NCBI GenBank assembly: GCA_013694685.1
Contig: JACDBY010000395.1
Location: 1 to 14,336 of the forward strand
Reading direction: 5' to 3'
DNA from: Actinomycetota bacterium
GTDB lineage: Bacteria > Actinomycetota > Thermoleophilia > Gaiellales > Gaiellaceae
Length of the DNA stretch: 14,336 bases
Shown piece by piece: positions 1-7,500 of the stretch; the first letter of the stretch is position 1; each line of letters begins with the position of its first letter. Position numbers and translations under genes: made by a program. A model generated the notes under the pieces. It did no database searches and was not told the origin of the DNA. It was given only the letters and a program-made list of their open reading frames with translations.

Positions 1-349
1 CGCAGCTCTCCGCGCTGGCGTTGTCCCAGGGATCACCCTTCGAGCCCATGCTGGCCATGATCTTCGAGTCGCGCAGCGTGCGGCCCATCGCCACGGACGT
101 ATATTGCGATCCCCTGTCGGAGTGGTGGACGAGCCCGGGCTTTGGCTTTCGGCGGGTGACCGCCATCGAGAGCGCCTCGACGACCAGGGTCGCCTCGAGC
201 TCCTCACGCATCGACCAACCGACGATCTTGCGCGAGTGGAGGTCCATCACGGCGGCCAGGAACAGCCAACCCTCGTACGTCGGGACGTAGGTGATGTCCG
301 CCGCGCCGGCGAGGGTGGCTGCGGTCTCGACTACTCGAGGCCTGCTCAT
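1..349 (-). pseudogene. IS3-family transposase (OrfB), partial, rve integrase domain
   Basis: The minus strand encodes the catalytic core of an IS3-family DDE transposase, which cuts and joins insertion-sequence ends. Visible blocks are DITYVPTYEGW (first catalytic Asp), LHSRKIVGW, HHSDRGSQY (second Asp) and GDPWDNASAES (catalytic Glu), after which the frame leaves the window. The only available start is an ATG at 349, 17 residues before the first catalytic Asp. The usual helix-turn-helix N-terminal part and the RLW-type segment before DITYV are missing, and the residues before Asp18 do not look like an IS3 protein. The copy is therefore probably 5'-truncated or disrupted, although a frameshifted intact element cannot be excluded. 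Codon use resembles the neighbours. It lies beyond the 3' end of the minus-strand catabolic arm and marks the likely left boundary of the locus. Confidence 0.85.
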
Positions 350-480
350 GCCAATACAAGACTGCGCCTTTCCCGCGTTCGCTGGTCGCGTACCCCGCTC
401 ACGCGTTCTCGATTCGGCAGCAGGCGGCGACGTGCCTTGCCGGTCGCGATGCCCGGACAGGCTGAGGCCTATTCGGCCCC

Positions 481-495
481 GTTCGTCGCACGAAC
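481..495. repeat. Small perfect inverted repeat between IS remnant and dehydrogenase gene
   Basis: GTTCGT and ACGAAC form 6-bp arms around a 3-nt CGC centre. It lies in the 210-bp gap (350-559) between the transposase remnant and the 3' end of the 2-hydroxyacid dehydrogenase gene. It could act as a weak hairpin at the end of the minus-strand operon, but no T-run follows on either strand, so it is not called a terminator. Nothing else recognisable was seen in this gap. Confidence 0.3.
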
Positions 496-559
496 TCTTG
501 TCCGAGTGATCACCACCATTCGACAGCCGATCCGGGCCGTGAAGCTCCTCGCTCGCCGC

Positions 560-1495
560 TCATGCAGGCACCGGATCCTCCGGCCTCTCGCCGCGCAGCA
601 CCCGGAGAGCGTCGGCCAGCGGGCGCTTGCGCACCTCGGCCAGCGCCTCCTCGGTGTAGGCGGCGGTGTGGGGGGTGAAGACCGCGGTCGGACAGGCGCG
701 CAGCGGATGCTCGCGCGGCAGCGGCTGCTGCTCGAAGACGTCGAGACCGGCCCCGCCCAGGCGGCCCTCCAGGAGAGCCGCTGCGAGAGCCTGGCCGTCG
801 ACGACCGGCCCGCGGCTCGTGTTCACGAGGATCGCGCCGGACTTCATCAACGCAAGCTCTGCCGCGCCGACGGACCCGCGGGTCTGCTCGGTGAGCGGCA
901 CGTGCACCGAGACGACATCGGACCCCCTGAAGAGCTCGTCGCGGGCCGTCGTCGCCTCGACGACGAAGGGGTCGTGCGCGAGTACGCGCATCCCGAGCGC
1001 CCTGGCCTTCTCGCCCAGGAGGCGGCCGATGCGGCCGTAGCCGAGCAGCCCGAGCGTCGCGCCGCGCAGCCGGTGCATCGGGGCGAGCTCGCCGTAACCG
1101 GGCCACTCGCCTGCCCTGACCGCGCGGTCCGCGAGCGCCACCTTCCGCCGGCAGGCGAGCAGCAGCGCGAGCGCATGGTCGGAGACATCGTCCGCGCCAT
1201 AGTCCGGCACGTAGACGACCTCGATGCCGAGCTCGCGCGCGGCGGCCACGTCGATGTTGTCGTAGCCGGTTCCGCAGCGGGCAATCACGCGGCAGTCGCC
1301 GAGGCGTTCGATCGTCGCCCGCGGGAACCTCGCGGAGTAGACGAAGATCGCCGCGGCGTCCCGCCCGGCGGTGACGACCTGCTCCGGGTCGTGCCCGGCG
1401 AGCTCCCGCAGCTCGACGCCCGCCCGCACGAGCTGCGCCCGGTCGTCGTCGTCGAACGGGAAGCGATCCGCGTCGGTGAGCAGCGCAACCGTCAC
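560..1495 (-). CDS. D-2-hydroxyacid dehydrogenase family protein (NAD-binding)
   Basis: This 311-residue protein is a normal length for NAD(P)-dependent D-2-hydroxyacid dehydrogenases, such as glyoxylate/hydroxypyruvate reductase or phosphoglycerate dehydrogenase, which interconvert a 2-keto acid and a D-2-hydroxyacid in the cytoplasm. The nucleotide-binding motif GYGRIG is at 152-157, with Asp175 ending the second strand and favouring NAD. The catalytic Arg is Arg228 in NTSRGP and the catalytic His is His276 in TPHTAAY. By alignment with phosphoglycerate dehydrogenase, the usual catalytic Glu just before Pro is Gln257 (DVFEQQP), an uncommon substitution also seen in formate dehydrogenases. 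The start is GTG at 1495; an in-frame stop lies three codons upstream. It is the last gene of the minus-strand arm, 99 nt after the P450. A role in disposing of glyoxylate or hydroxypyruvate is inference. Confidence 0.9.
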   Translation of the reverse strand: MTVALLTDADRFPFDDDDRAQLVRAGVELRELAGHDPEQVVTAGRDAAAIFVYSARFPRATIERLGDCRVIARCGTGYDNIDVAAARELGIEVVYVPDYGADDVSDHALALLLACRRKVALADRAVRAGEWPGYGELAPMHRLRGATLGLLGYGRIGRLLGEKARALGMRVLAHDPFVVEATTARDELFRGSDVVSVHVPLTEQTRGSVGAAELALMKSGAILVNTSRGPVVDGQALAAALLEGRLGGAGLDVFEQQPLPREHPLRACPTAVFTPHTAAYTEEALAEVRKRPLADALRVLRGERPEDPVPA

Positions 1496-1501
1496 GGGCG
1501 C

Positions 1502-1585
1502 TCACTCATCCGCGCCTTCTTCGAGCGTCGAGCTGATGGCAGCGGTGCGTCGCAGGCACTCGAGAAGTCGTCGAAGCTCTGTCAT
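1502..1585 (-). CDS. Possible 27-residue small ORF between P450 and dehydrogenase
   Basis: An ATG at 1585 opens a 27-residue frame (starting MTELRRLLECLRR and ending EEGADE) whose stop lies 6 nt before the dehydrogenase GTG. It fills almost all of the 99-nt gap. The composition suggests a basic, amphipathic first half and an acidic tail. No good Shine-Dalgarno sequence precedes it, and no family is recognised. It may be a coupling ORF that carries ribosomes from the P450 to the dehydrogenase, a genuine microprotein, or chance in GC-rich DNA. Confidence 0.25.
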   Translation of the reverse strand: MTELRRLLECLRRTAAISSTLEEGADE

Positions 1586-1594
1586 CGGCGGACG

Positions 1595-2800
1595 TCAGCA
1601 GCCGACGCGCAGGGCAGTGAGCGCGCGCATCGTCATGTTCTCACGCCACTGGAGGGGTTCCCCAGTCAGCCGCATGTCGGGCATTCGCTCCAGCACGCGC
1701 TCGAGGGCAACTGCGGTTTCGACGCGCGAAAGCGGCGCTCCGAGGCAGAAGTGCGGGCCCCACGCGAACGACAGGTGGCGCGTGAACGAGCGGTCGAGGT
1801 CGAGCGCGCCCGGCTCGGGGAAGCGGGCCGGGTCGTGGTTCGCCGCCCCGATGTGCAGGATCACCGCGTCGCCGCTCCGGATCGTCGCGCCCCGGAGCAG
1901 GATGTCCTCGCCGGCAAGCCGCGGCGACAGCTGGATCGGCGCCTCCAGCCGCAGGAACTCCTCGACCGCCGCCGGGAGCACGTCCGGCTCGGCCTGCAGC
2001 TTCGCCCGGAGATCGTCGTCCTCGAGGACCAGCTTGAGCGCGTTTCCGAGCAGGCTCGCGGTCGTCTCGTGACCCGCAACGAGCGTGAAGACCGCGAGGC
2101 CGGTCAGCTCGACCCTCGACTCGAGCTCGCCCGACTCCTCCGCCTGCGTGAGATGGGTGAGCAGGTCCTCGTGCGGGTGGCGCTTGCGCTCGTCCACCTG
2201 GGTCCCGATGAACTCCTCCAGCGCGCGATAACTCTCGTACGCGCGCGGAGCGACCTCGACGAGCGTCGGCCCGATGTTGCCGGTGAATGCGGCCATGTCG
2301 TCAGACCAGCGATGAAAGTCGCCCGCATCCTCGTCCCGGATGCCGAGGATGTCGAAGATAACGCGCGCCGGCATCGGGAACGCGTAGCCTCCGACCAGGT
2401 CGGGCTCGCGCTCACCGAGCATCGCGTCGATCAGCTCGTCGACGATCGCAAGGATGGCCGGCCTGTACGCCTCGGCGAGCGCCGGCGTGAACGTCGTCCG
2501 CAGCAGCCCACGCAGCCGGGTGTGCTTCGGCGGATCGGTGAAGCCGAGCCAGTTCGAGACGTGATCCCCGAGCTGCGCGTACTGCTCGCGCATGTCGGGC
2601 GGGAGCGCCTTCATGTTGACCGACACGCGGTCGTTCGCGAACCGGCGGTCGAGCAGAGCCGCGAGCACGTCGTCGTAGCGCGTAACGATCCATGCCTGCA
2701 GCCGCTCGCTCCAGTGGACAGGCTCGCGCTCGCGCAGGTCCGCGAGCAGCGGATACGGATCGGCGAGACGGCCTGCGCAGAAGAGCTCGTAATCGTCCAT
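1595..2800 (-). CDS. Cytochrome P450 monooxygenase
   Basis: At 401 residues this is a typical soluble bacterial class I P450, inserting one oxygen atom from O2 into an organic substrate. The heme-thiolate motif is FAWGPHFCLGAP at 345-356 with Cys352 as iron ligand. The I-helix oxygen-activation motif is AGHETT (242-247) with the usual Glu245-Thr246 region, and the K-helix ExxR is Glu281 to Arg284. There is no membrane anchor or fused reductase domain, so it needs a separate ferredoxin and reductase, neither of which is in the window. The ATG at 2800 overlaps the upstream permease stop as TGATG, and no clear Shine-Dalgarno sequence is seen, so translation is probably coupled to the transporter. 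That context suggests a substrate delivered by the ABC importer, for example an O-methylated or otherwise modified sugar. The substrate is inference; the family call is firm. Confidence 0.95.
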   Translation of the reverse strand: MDDYELFCAGRLADPYPLLADLREREPVHWSERLQAWIVTRYDDVLAALLDRRFANDRVSVNMKALPPDMREQYAQLGDHVSNWLGFTDPPKHTRLRGLLRTTFTPALAEAYRPAILAIVDELIDAMLGEREPDLVGGYAFPMPARVIFDILGIRDEDAGDFHRWSDDMAAFTGNIGPTLVEVAPRAYESYRALEEFIGTQVDERKRHPHEDLLTHLTQAEESGELESRVELTGLAVFTLVAGHETTASLLGNALKLVLEDDDLRAKLQAEPDVLPAAVEEFLRLEAPIQLSPRLAGEDILLRGATIRSGDAVILHIGAANHDPARFPEPGALDLDRSFTRHLSFAWGPHFCLGAPLSRVETAVALERVLERMPDMRLTGEPLQWRENMTMRALTALRVGC

Positions 2801-3738
2801 CAGCGGCGTTGGACCCGAACGCTCGCGAGAAGCGCCGCCGTCAGCAGCACCGCGCCGTAGGTGATCAGCAGCCAGCCGGCACCGAGCGAGAAGACGATCA
2901 GCAAGGCGCTGAGAACGGTCAGGACGAGAGCTCCCGCGACGGTGCCGACGTAGTTACCGCTGCCGCCGAGGATCGAGGCCCCGCCGACTGCGACGGCGGC
3001 CGCGGATGCGAACAGGTACGGGTCGCCCATCGTCAGATACGCCTGGCCGTTGTAGCCCATCAGCAGCACGCCGGTCACGGCGGCGCCCACCGCGGACACG
3101 ACGTAGGGAGCCACCAGCATCCGGCGGACGTCGACACCCGCGATCAGCGCTGCTTCGCGGTTCGCCCCGATTGCGTAGAGCCGGCGTCCGAACGGGGTCA
3201 CCGCTAGCAGGACGGCGCCCGTCGCGATGATGGCGGCCCAGAACCAGAGCAAATGCGGCACCCCGAGCGTCCTGCCGACGACGAAGCGCGCGAGGGCCGG
3301 CGGCGGGAACGACGAGATCCCGCCCTTGGTGTAGACGAGCATCAGGCCCTGGACGACGCCGCCCATCCCGAGCGTCATGATGATCGGCGGCACGTTCGCG
3401 TAGGCCACGCCGATCCCGTTGACGACGCCCGCGACGGCGGCGAGGCAGACGACGAGAACGATCACGGGCGCGAGCCGCGCGGAGTCGCCGTGGCAGAGGA
3501 TCGACGTCATCACCGCCGACCCGGTGATCACCGCCGGGACGCTGAGATCGATGCCACCCGTGAGGATGCAGAGCGTCTGCCCGAGCCCAACGAGGCCGAT
3601 GAAGCTCGCCTGGACGGCGTAGGTACGGAGCTGCCCGATGCCCGAGAACCCCGGCGTGTACAGCGTCCCGGCGACGACCAGCCCGACGACGACGACGTAG
3701 GCCGTTAGCACCGACATGTTGCGGCGGGCAAGGTCCAA
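2800..3738 (-). CDS. Sugar ABC transporter permease, RbsC/BPD_transp_2 type (second)
   Basis: This hydrophobic protein of about 312 residues belongs to the ribose/xylose-type permeases that form the membrane channel of a CUT2-like ABC importer. Family marks are GGIDLSVPAV near the N-terminal third, TPFGRRLYAIGANREAALIAGV before the cytoplasmic loop (quoted in part: FGRRLYAIGAN), and GGASILGGSGN near the C-terminus. About eight to ten hydrophobic segments are evident. A TTG at 3738, 2 nt after the stop of the first permease, is preceded by GAGGGG (3749-3754) at 10 nt and is preferred; an ATG at 3717 would remove seven residues. The frame stays open far upstream, but that part only shadows the first permease. 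The stop overlaps the P450 start (TGATG). It is distinct in sequence from the first permease, so the channel is probably a heterodimer. Confidence 0.9.
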   Translation of the reverse strand: MDLARRNMSVLTAYVVVVGLVVAGTLYTPGFSGIGQLRTYAVQASFIGLVGLGQTLCILTGGIDLSVPAVITGSAVMTSILCHGDSARLAPVIVLVVCLAAVAGVVNGIGVAYANVPPIIMTLGMGGVVQGLMLVYTKGGISSFPPPALARFVVGRTLGVPHLLWFWAAIIATGAVLLAVTPFGRRLYAIGANREAALIAGVDVRRMLVAPYVVSAVGAAVTGVLLMGYNGQAYLTMGDPYLFASAAAVAVGGASILGGSGNYVGTVAGALVLTVLSALLIVFSLGAGWLLITYGAVLLTAALLASVRVQRR

Positions 3739-3740
3739 CG

Positions 3741-4742
3741 CTAGCCAGCCCCTCGGCGCCGCCGCATTCTCAGTGTGATCACGACGGAGCTGATCGTCAC
3801 GGTCACGACGAGCACAAACCCCTGAAGGAACACGCTCCAGAACGAGGTCAGCCGGAGCGCGAAGACGACGTCCGGGATCAGGATTAGCACGGCAGCGCCG
3901 ACGATCGAGCCTGCCGCCGAGCCGGTTCCGCCGAAGATGCTCGCGCCGCCGATCACGACTGCCGCGACCGAGTTGAGGATGAACTGGTCGCCTGCGTTCG
4001 GCGCGCCCGAGCCCGTCTGCGCGGCCAGGTACACCCCGGCCACCGCCGCCAGCGCGCCGCTGAGCGCGTACACCTGGATCTTGCGCATGCGGATCGGCAC
4101 GCCGACCAGTCGCGCGCGCGCCTCGTCGCTGCCGATCGCGCGGACATCGATGAGGAACCGCGTTGACCGCAGCCAGAGCCAGGCCACGAGCAGGCCCGCG
4201 ACCACGACGACCGACCTGGGGACACCGAGCCACGCACCTGTCAGCCACGTGATCAGCTCAGGCGCCGGAGCCCCGCCCTCGATCGGGAGGACGAGGAATG
4301 CGATCCCGCCCCAGATCGACCAGGTGGCGAGCGTGACGATGAACGGCTGCAGCGGCGTGAAGGCGACGAGCAGCCCGTTGATCACGCCTGCGAGAACGCC
4401 GATCGCGACGACGAGCACCACCTGCCCCACGACCGTTGGTCCGGACGTGCCGCCGTGCGTCGCGAGGATTGCCGTCGTCGTGCTGACGACGCCGCCGACC
4501 GAGAGGTCGATGCCGCGGGTGATGATCGCGATCGTCTGGCCGAAGGCGACGAGTGCGAGCGGAACGACCGCCGTGGCGAGGACGTCGAACGCGCCGGGTC
4601 CCGTGAGCAGGGACGGCTCGAGCAGGTAGATCGCGAGACTGAGCGCCGCGATGTAGGCATACGGAATCGCGGTCACGACGTCCGGCCGCGGGAGCCGCGG
4701 CACGCGCACCGTCGCACGCAGCGCCGAGCCTCCCATCGTCAC
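3741..4742 (-). CDS. Sugar ABC transporter permease, RbsC/BPD_transp_2 type (first)
   Basis: This 333-residue polytopic membrane protein is a permease subunit of a ribose/xylose-type ABC importer. Diagnostic segments are GIDLSVGGVV after the third or fourth hydrophobic stretch, RAIGSDEARARLVGV (the conserved cytoplasmic loop after the FLIDV segment), and GGASIFGGTGS followed by hydrophobic helices. The start is GTG at 4742; its GTGA overlaps the TGA stop of the ATPase gene, and a G-rich stretch a few bases upstream could serve as ribosome-binding site. An ATG two codons later is an alternative. The C-terminus ends in an Arg-rich tail (RMRRRRGAG) expected to be cytoplasmic. It is followed after 2 nt by the second permease, so both are co-translated with the ATPase. 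The transported sugar cannot be read from the sequence. Confidence 0.92.
   Translation of the reverse strand: MTMGGSALRATVRVPRLPRPDVVTAIPYAYIAALSLAIYLLEPSLLTGPGAFDVLATAVVPLALVAFGQTIAIITRGIDLSVGGVVSTTTAILATHGGTSGPTVVGQVVLVVAIGVLAGVINGLLVAFTPLQPFIVTLATWSIWGGIAFLVLPIEGGAPAPELITWLTGAWLGVPRSVVVVAGLLVAWLWLRSTRFLIDVRAIGSDEARARLVGVPIRMRKIQVYALSGALAAVAGVYLAAQTGSGAPNAGDQFILNSVAAVVIGGASIFGGTGSAAGSIVGAAVLILIPDVVFALRLTSFWSVFLQGFVLVVTVTISSVVITLRMRRRRGAG
3749..3754 (-). promoter_or_regulatory. Shine-Dalgarno site deciding the second permease TTG start
   Basis: GAGGGG on the minus strand lies 10 nt before the TTG at 3738, inside the 3' end of the first permease gene. It supports TTG 3738 over ATG 3717 as the start. 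Confidence 0.45.
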
Positions 4743-6292
4743 GGTGTCCCCCGTCCGCCCACTGCGGCGGCGACGATATTCGCCTCTGTCATCTCTTCTG
4801 CCTCGAGCTGCGCGCGGATCCGGCCGTCGTGGAGCACGAGGACCCGATCGGCCATGTTGGCGAGCTCTGACGCGTCGGTTGAGTAGAAGACGATACCGAC
4901 CCCGCCGCAGCAGATCTCGTGCATGAGGTCGTAGATCTCCGTCTTCGTACCCACGTCGACGCCGCGCGTCGCGTCGTAGAGGAGGAGCAGCGACGGGGAC
5001 GTGGCGAGCACGCGCGCGAGCAGCACCTTCTGCTGGTTGCCGCCGGAGAGGGAGGAGACCGGTTGCTGCGGCGAGCCGAGCCTGATCGAGAACTGCTCGA
5101 CGGCGCGGTCGACGAGCTCCCGGTGCCGGCGGCGATCGATCAGTCCCAGCCTGGAGACCGTCCGCAGCGAGCTGAGGGCGATGTTGTCGCGCACGCTCAA
5201 CGTCAGGCAGAGGCCTTGCGAGGCCCGGTCCTCGGGGACGAGCCCGATCCCCGACTTCAGTGCCCGCCTCGGCGTCGCCAGGTGGGCTACGCGGCCACGC
5301 ACCGTGACACTACCGTTGGCCGGCCGCATACCGAAGAGCGCCTTGAAGAGCGTCCCCTGCCCCTGTCCTTCGAGGCCGGCGATCCCGACGATCTCCCCCG
5401 CCCGGACGTCGAGGTCGATCTCGTGCAGGTCGGGCGGCGCCGACAGGCCTCGCGCTTCGCAGATAGTTTCGTCGCGGACGCGCTCGTGCGGCAGGGAGGT
5501 CGGGAAGAAGCGCTCGAGCTTGCGGCCGAGCATCAGCTCGACGAGCGCGCTCTCGGGCAGGTCGGCGACCGGCGCGCTCCCGACGTTCGCGCCGTTACGG
5601 AGAACGGTGACCCGGTCACACAGCGTCTGTATCTCTGCAAGCCTGTGCGAGATGAAGACGGCGATGCCGCCGCCATCCGCGTAGCGGCGCACGGTCTGGA
5701 AGAGCCACTCGACCTGCTCGGGGAGCAGGGCCGACGTGGGCTCGTCGAGCACGAGCACGCGGGGTTCCCTGAGCAGAGCCTTGAGGATCTCGAGCAGCTG
5801 CCGCTCGGCCAGCCGGAGCTCGCCGACCGGCCGGCCGGGATCCAGCGGACGAAGGTCATGGGCGGCGAACGCGTCCGCGGCGGCACGCTCGAGCCCGCGG
5901 GTCGAGATCCGGCCGAGCTTTGTGCGAGGCTCGAGGCCGTAGAACAGGTTCTGTGCAACCCCCAGGTGCGGGATCAGGCTGAACTCCTGGAACACGGTGG
6001 CGATGCCGGCGGCCCGCGCGTCCGCGGGCGACGAGAGCCGAAGCGCCTGTCCTTCGAGCGTGATCGTGCCCGCGTCCGGCTCGACGGCGCCGGAGAGCAC
6101 CCTGACGAGGGTGCTCTTGCCGGCGCCGTTCTCGCCGACGAAGCCGTGGGTCTCGCCGCGGAAGCACGCGAGGGAGGCGCCGTCGAGAGCGACGACGCCT
6201 CCATAGGTCTTCCGCAATCCCGAGAGGACGAGGTCTGCGGACCGTTCCTCCGAAGCCCCGCCGGCGACGCTCGCGTAGCCGGCGGCGTCCAC
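4739..6292 (-). CDS. Sugar ABC transporter ATPase, two tandem nucleotide-binding domains (RbsA/XylG type)
   Basis: This is the cytoplasmic ATPase of the importer, about 517 residues from the GTG at 6292; RbsA-type proteins are about 500. NBD1 has an intact Walker A, GENGAGKST (53-61), and Walker B VLVLDEPTSAL (179-189), but a degenerate signature (LRLAERQ, 159-165). NBD2 has a degenerate Walker A (GLEGQGQGT, from about 306), normal for this family, an intact signature LSGGNQQK (415-422), and an altered Walker B where LYDATRGVDVG stands for the usual LDEPTRGVDVG. One composite ATP site is therefore canonical and the other degenerate. The open frame extends upstream into the binding-protein gene, but that part is shadow. 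The chosen GTG follows the binding-protein stop by 8 nt, and the ATPase stop overlaps the first permease start. Confidence 0.93.
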   Translation of the reverse strand: MDAAGYASVAGGASEERSADLVLSGLRKTYGGVVALDGASLACFRGETHGFVGENGAGKSTLVRVLSGAVEPDAGTITLEGQALRLSSPADARAAGIATVFQEFSLIPHLGVAQNLFYGLEPRTKLGRISTRGLERAAADAFAAHDLRPLDPGRPVGELRLAERQLLEILKALLREPRVLVLDEPTSALLPEQVEWLFQTVRRYADGGGIAVFISHRLAEIQTLCDRVTVLRNGANVGSAPVADLPESALVELMLGRKLERFFPTSLPHERVRDETICEARGLSAPPDLHEIDLDVRAGEIVGIAGLEGQGQGTLFKALFGMRPANGSVTVRGRVAHLATPRRALKSGIGLVPEDRASQGLCLTLSVRDNIALSSLRTVSRLGLIDRRRHRELVDRAVEQFSIRLGSPQQPVSSLSGGNQQKVLLARVLATSPSLLLLYDATRGVDVGTKTEIYDLMHEICCGGVGIVFYSTDASELANMADRVLVLHDGRIRAQLEAEEMTEANIVAAAVGGRGTP

Positions 6293-6300
6293 GCCGGTCG

Positions 6301-7404
6301 TCAGCGTTTTGCCACCGCCTGCCCGGCACTGATCTTGTACTGCGGGAGGGTGTAAGGCAGCGCGAGCCCCGGCGGCAGGCTGGGGAACGCGTTCTTGCCG
6401 AGCGAGACGTACTGGACGCTGCCGCCCGCGGGGATCTTGCCCAGGTTCACCTTCGGGCCGGTGAGGTAGACCGTCCACGGGATCGTGACGTTCTTGGTCT
6501 TCGGCGGGGTCGGCTTGCGGTCAAGCGCGTCGAGCGCCAGCTTCATCGCGATCTGCACGACGGTCGGCGACCCGCTGAGAATGGCGCACGGCACCTTGTT
6601 CTTGGCGCAGGCGACGAGCTCGCCGTTGTAGCCGTAGCAGGTTGTCGGCACGAGCGGCTTTCCGGCCTGCTTGAACGCGTTGAAGGCTGCGGTGCAGTAC
6701 CCCTGTGTCGCGACGCCTGAGACGTCGGGCTTGCCGCCGAGGAGACTCGCGATCGCCTGCTGCGTCGGGCCGATTGCGTACTTGCCGTCGTAGGAACCGC
6801 CAATCGTGACCTTCGGCGCCTGCGCCTTGAGGCCGTTCTTGAAGCCATTCTCGATGATGGACGAGATCGGCGCGCCCGGGAGACCGCGGTCGACGAACAC
6901 GCTTCCCGATCCCTTGAGCACGAGGCCCATCCACTTGCCGATCGCGAGCTGGCCGTCCCCGTGGTTCTGCGAGACCCTCCACGCGCACGGTTCCGTGACC
7001 GTCTGGTCGAACGAGACGACGACGATGCCGGCTGCGCATGCACGACGCACCGCGGGGTTGAGCGCGGTCGGGGAGCCCGCGTCGATGAGGATGGCGTCGG
7101 GCTTTGACGCGACGATGTTGTTGAGCGACTGGACCTGCGCCTGCGTGGTGCTCTCGGCGTTGATGACGTCGAGTGTGATTCGGCCGGCGAAGGGCGACTG
7201 CTTCGCGGTCAGCGTCGCGAGCCGCTCCATCTGTGGCCGCCAGTCATTGCCGAGGAAGTTGTTGCTGAGCACGAAGCGGTACGTCTTCTTCGCAACCACC
7301 TTGTGGTCATTCGCGCCGAGAGCGGGGAGCGCGAGCGCCGCAGCGATCGCGACGATCGCAACCACGACGGCACTGCCGGTGAAGTTCGATGTGCGGCGTC
7401 GCAT
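6301..7404 (-). CDS. Exported sugar-binding protein of ABC transporter (Peripla_BP_4-like)
   Basis: This 367-residue protein is the extracellular receptor of the importer. Residues 1-31 form a Sec signal peptide: basic MRRR, a hydrophobic stretch to about 29, and a likely cleavage near LGA/ND. No lipobox Cys is present, unlike many Gram-positive binding proteins, so how it is retained at the cell surface is unclear. The mature part has the ribose-binding-protein pattern: ligand-site segments around FVLSNNFLGNDWR, NAESTTQAQVQSLNNIVA, DAILIDAGSPTALNP, and VVSFDQTV. Six Cys (123, 140, 237, 256, 266, 273) could form disulfides. The ATG at 7404 is fixed by AGGAGG 10 nt upstream. It is the first structural gene after the regulator, and probably has its own promoter, placed so that the most abundant transporter component is made most. 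Confidence 0.93.
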   Translation of the reverse strand: MRRRTSNFTGSAVVVAIVAIAAALALPALGANDHKVVAKKTYRFVLSNNFLGNDWRPQMERLATLTAKQSPFAGRITLDVINAESTTQAQVQSLNNIVASKPDAILIDAGSPTALNPAVRRACAAGIVVVSFDQTVTEPCAWRVSQNHGDGQLAIGKWMGLVLKGSGSVFVDRGLPGAPISSIIENGFKNGLKAQAPKVTIGGSYDGKYAIGPTQQAIASLLGGKPDVSGVATQGYCTAAFNAFKQAGKPLVPTTCYGYNGELVACAKNKVPCAILSGSPTVVQIAMKLALDALDRKPTPPKTKNVTIPWTVYLTGPKVNLGKIPAGGSVQYVSLGKNAFPSLPPGLALPYTLPQYKISAGQAVAKR

Positions 7405-7414
7405 CTGTGTGTGT

Positions 7415-7420
7415 CCTCCT
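7415..7420 (-). promoter_or_regulatory. Strong ribosome binding site of the sugar-binding protein gene
   Basis: A perfect AGGAGG lies 10 nt before the ATG at 7404. It is the strongest Shine-Dalgarno match in the minus arm and sets the start, excluding the longer open frame upstream. Confidence 0.85.
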
Positions 7421-7438
7421 TCGGACTGGATTTCGTCC

Positions 7439-7467
7439 AACGTACAACGCGCCAAAGCAGAGGTCAA
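7439..7467 (-). promoter_or_regulatory. Candidate sigma-70-type promoter of the transporter/P450 operon
   Basis: On the minus strand, TTGACC (7462-7467) and TACGTT (7439-7444) are separated by 17 nt, matching the TTGACA / TAnnnT pattern. Transcription would start near 7432, giving a leader of about 28 nt that includes the AGGAGG site. The -35 box is the left arm of the inverted repeat at 7462-7478. Confidence 0.5.
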
Positions 7468-7478
7468 GCCACTTGGCC
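7462..7478. promoter_or_regulatory. Inverted-repeat operator candidate for the GntR/FadR regulator
   Basis: GGTCAAG, 3 nt, CTTGGCC: a near-perfect palindrome with one mismatch in 7-bp arms, centred at 7470 in the 96-bp gap between regulator and binding-protein genes. It covers the -35 box, so a bound protein would block transcription. FadR-subfamily regulators typically bind short palindromes of this size. The same half-site occurs twice upstream of the dehydratase gene at 8282-8297. Confidence 0.5.
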
Positions 7479-7500
7479 ACATAGACCGCGATTTTCGCTG

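Noticed and set aside
104..2860. A 918-codon open frame on the plus strand
   Set aside because: It runs antisense to the P450 and dehydrogenase genes, is Arg-rich with no domain pattern, and is an artefact of high GC at third positions.
4919..6355. A 478-codon plus-strand open frame opposite the ABC ATPase
   Set aside because: The minus strand carries clear Walker and signature motifs; the plus frame has none and is a shadow.
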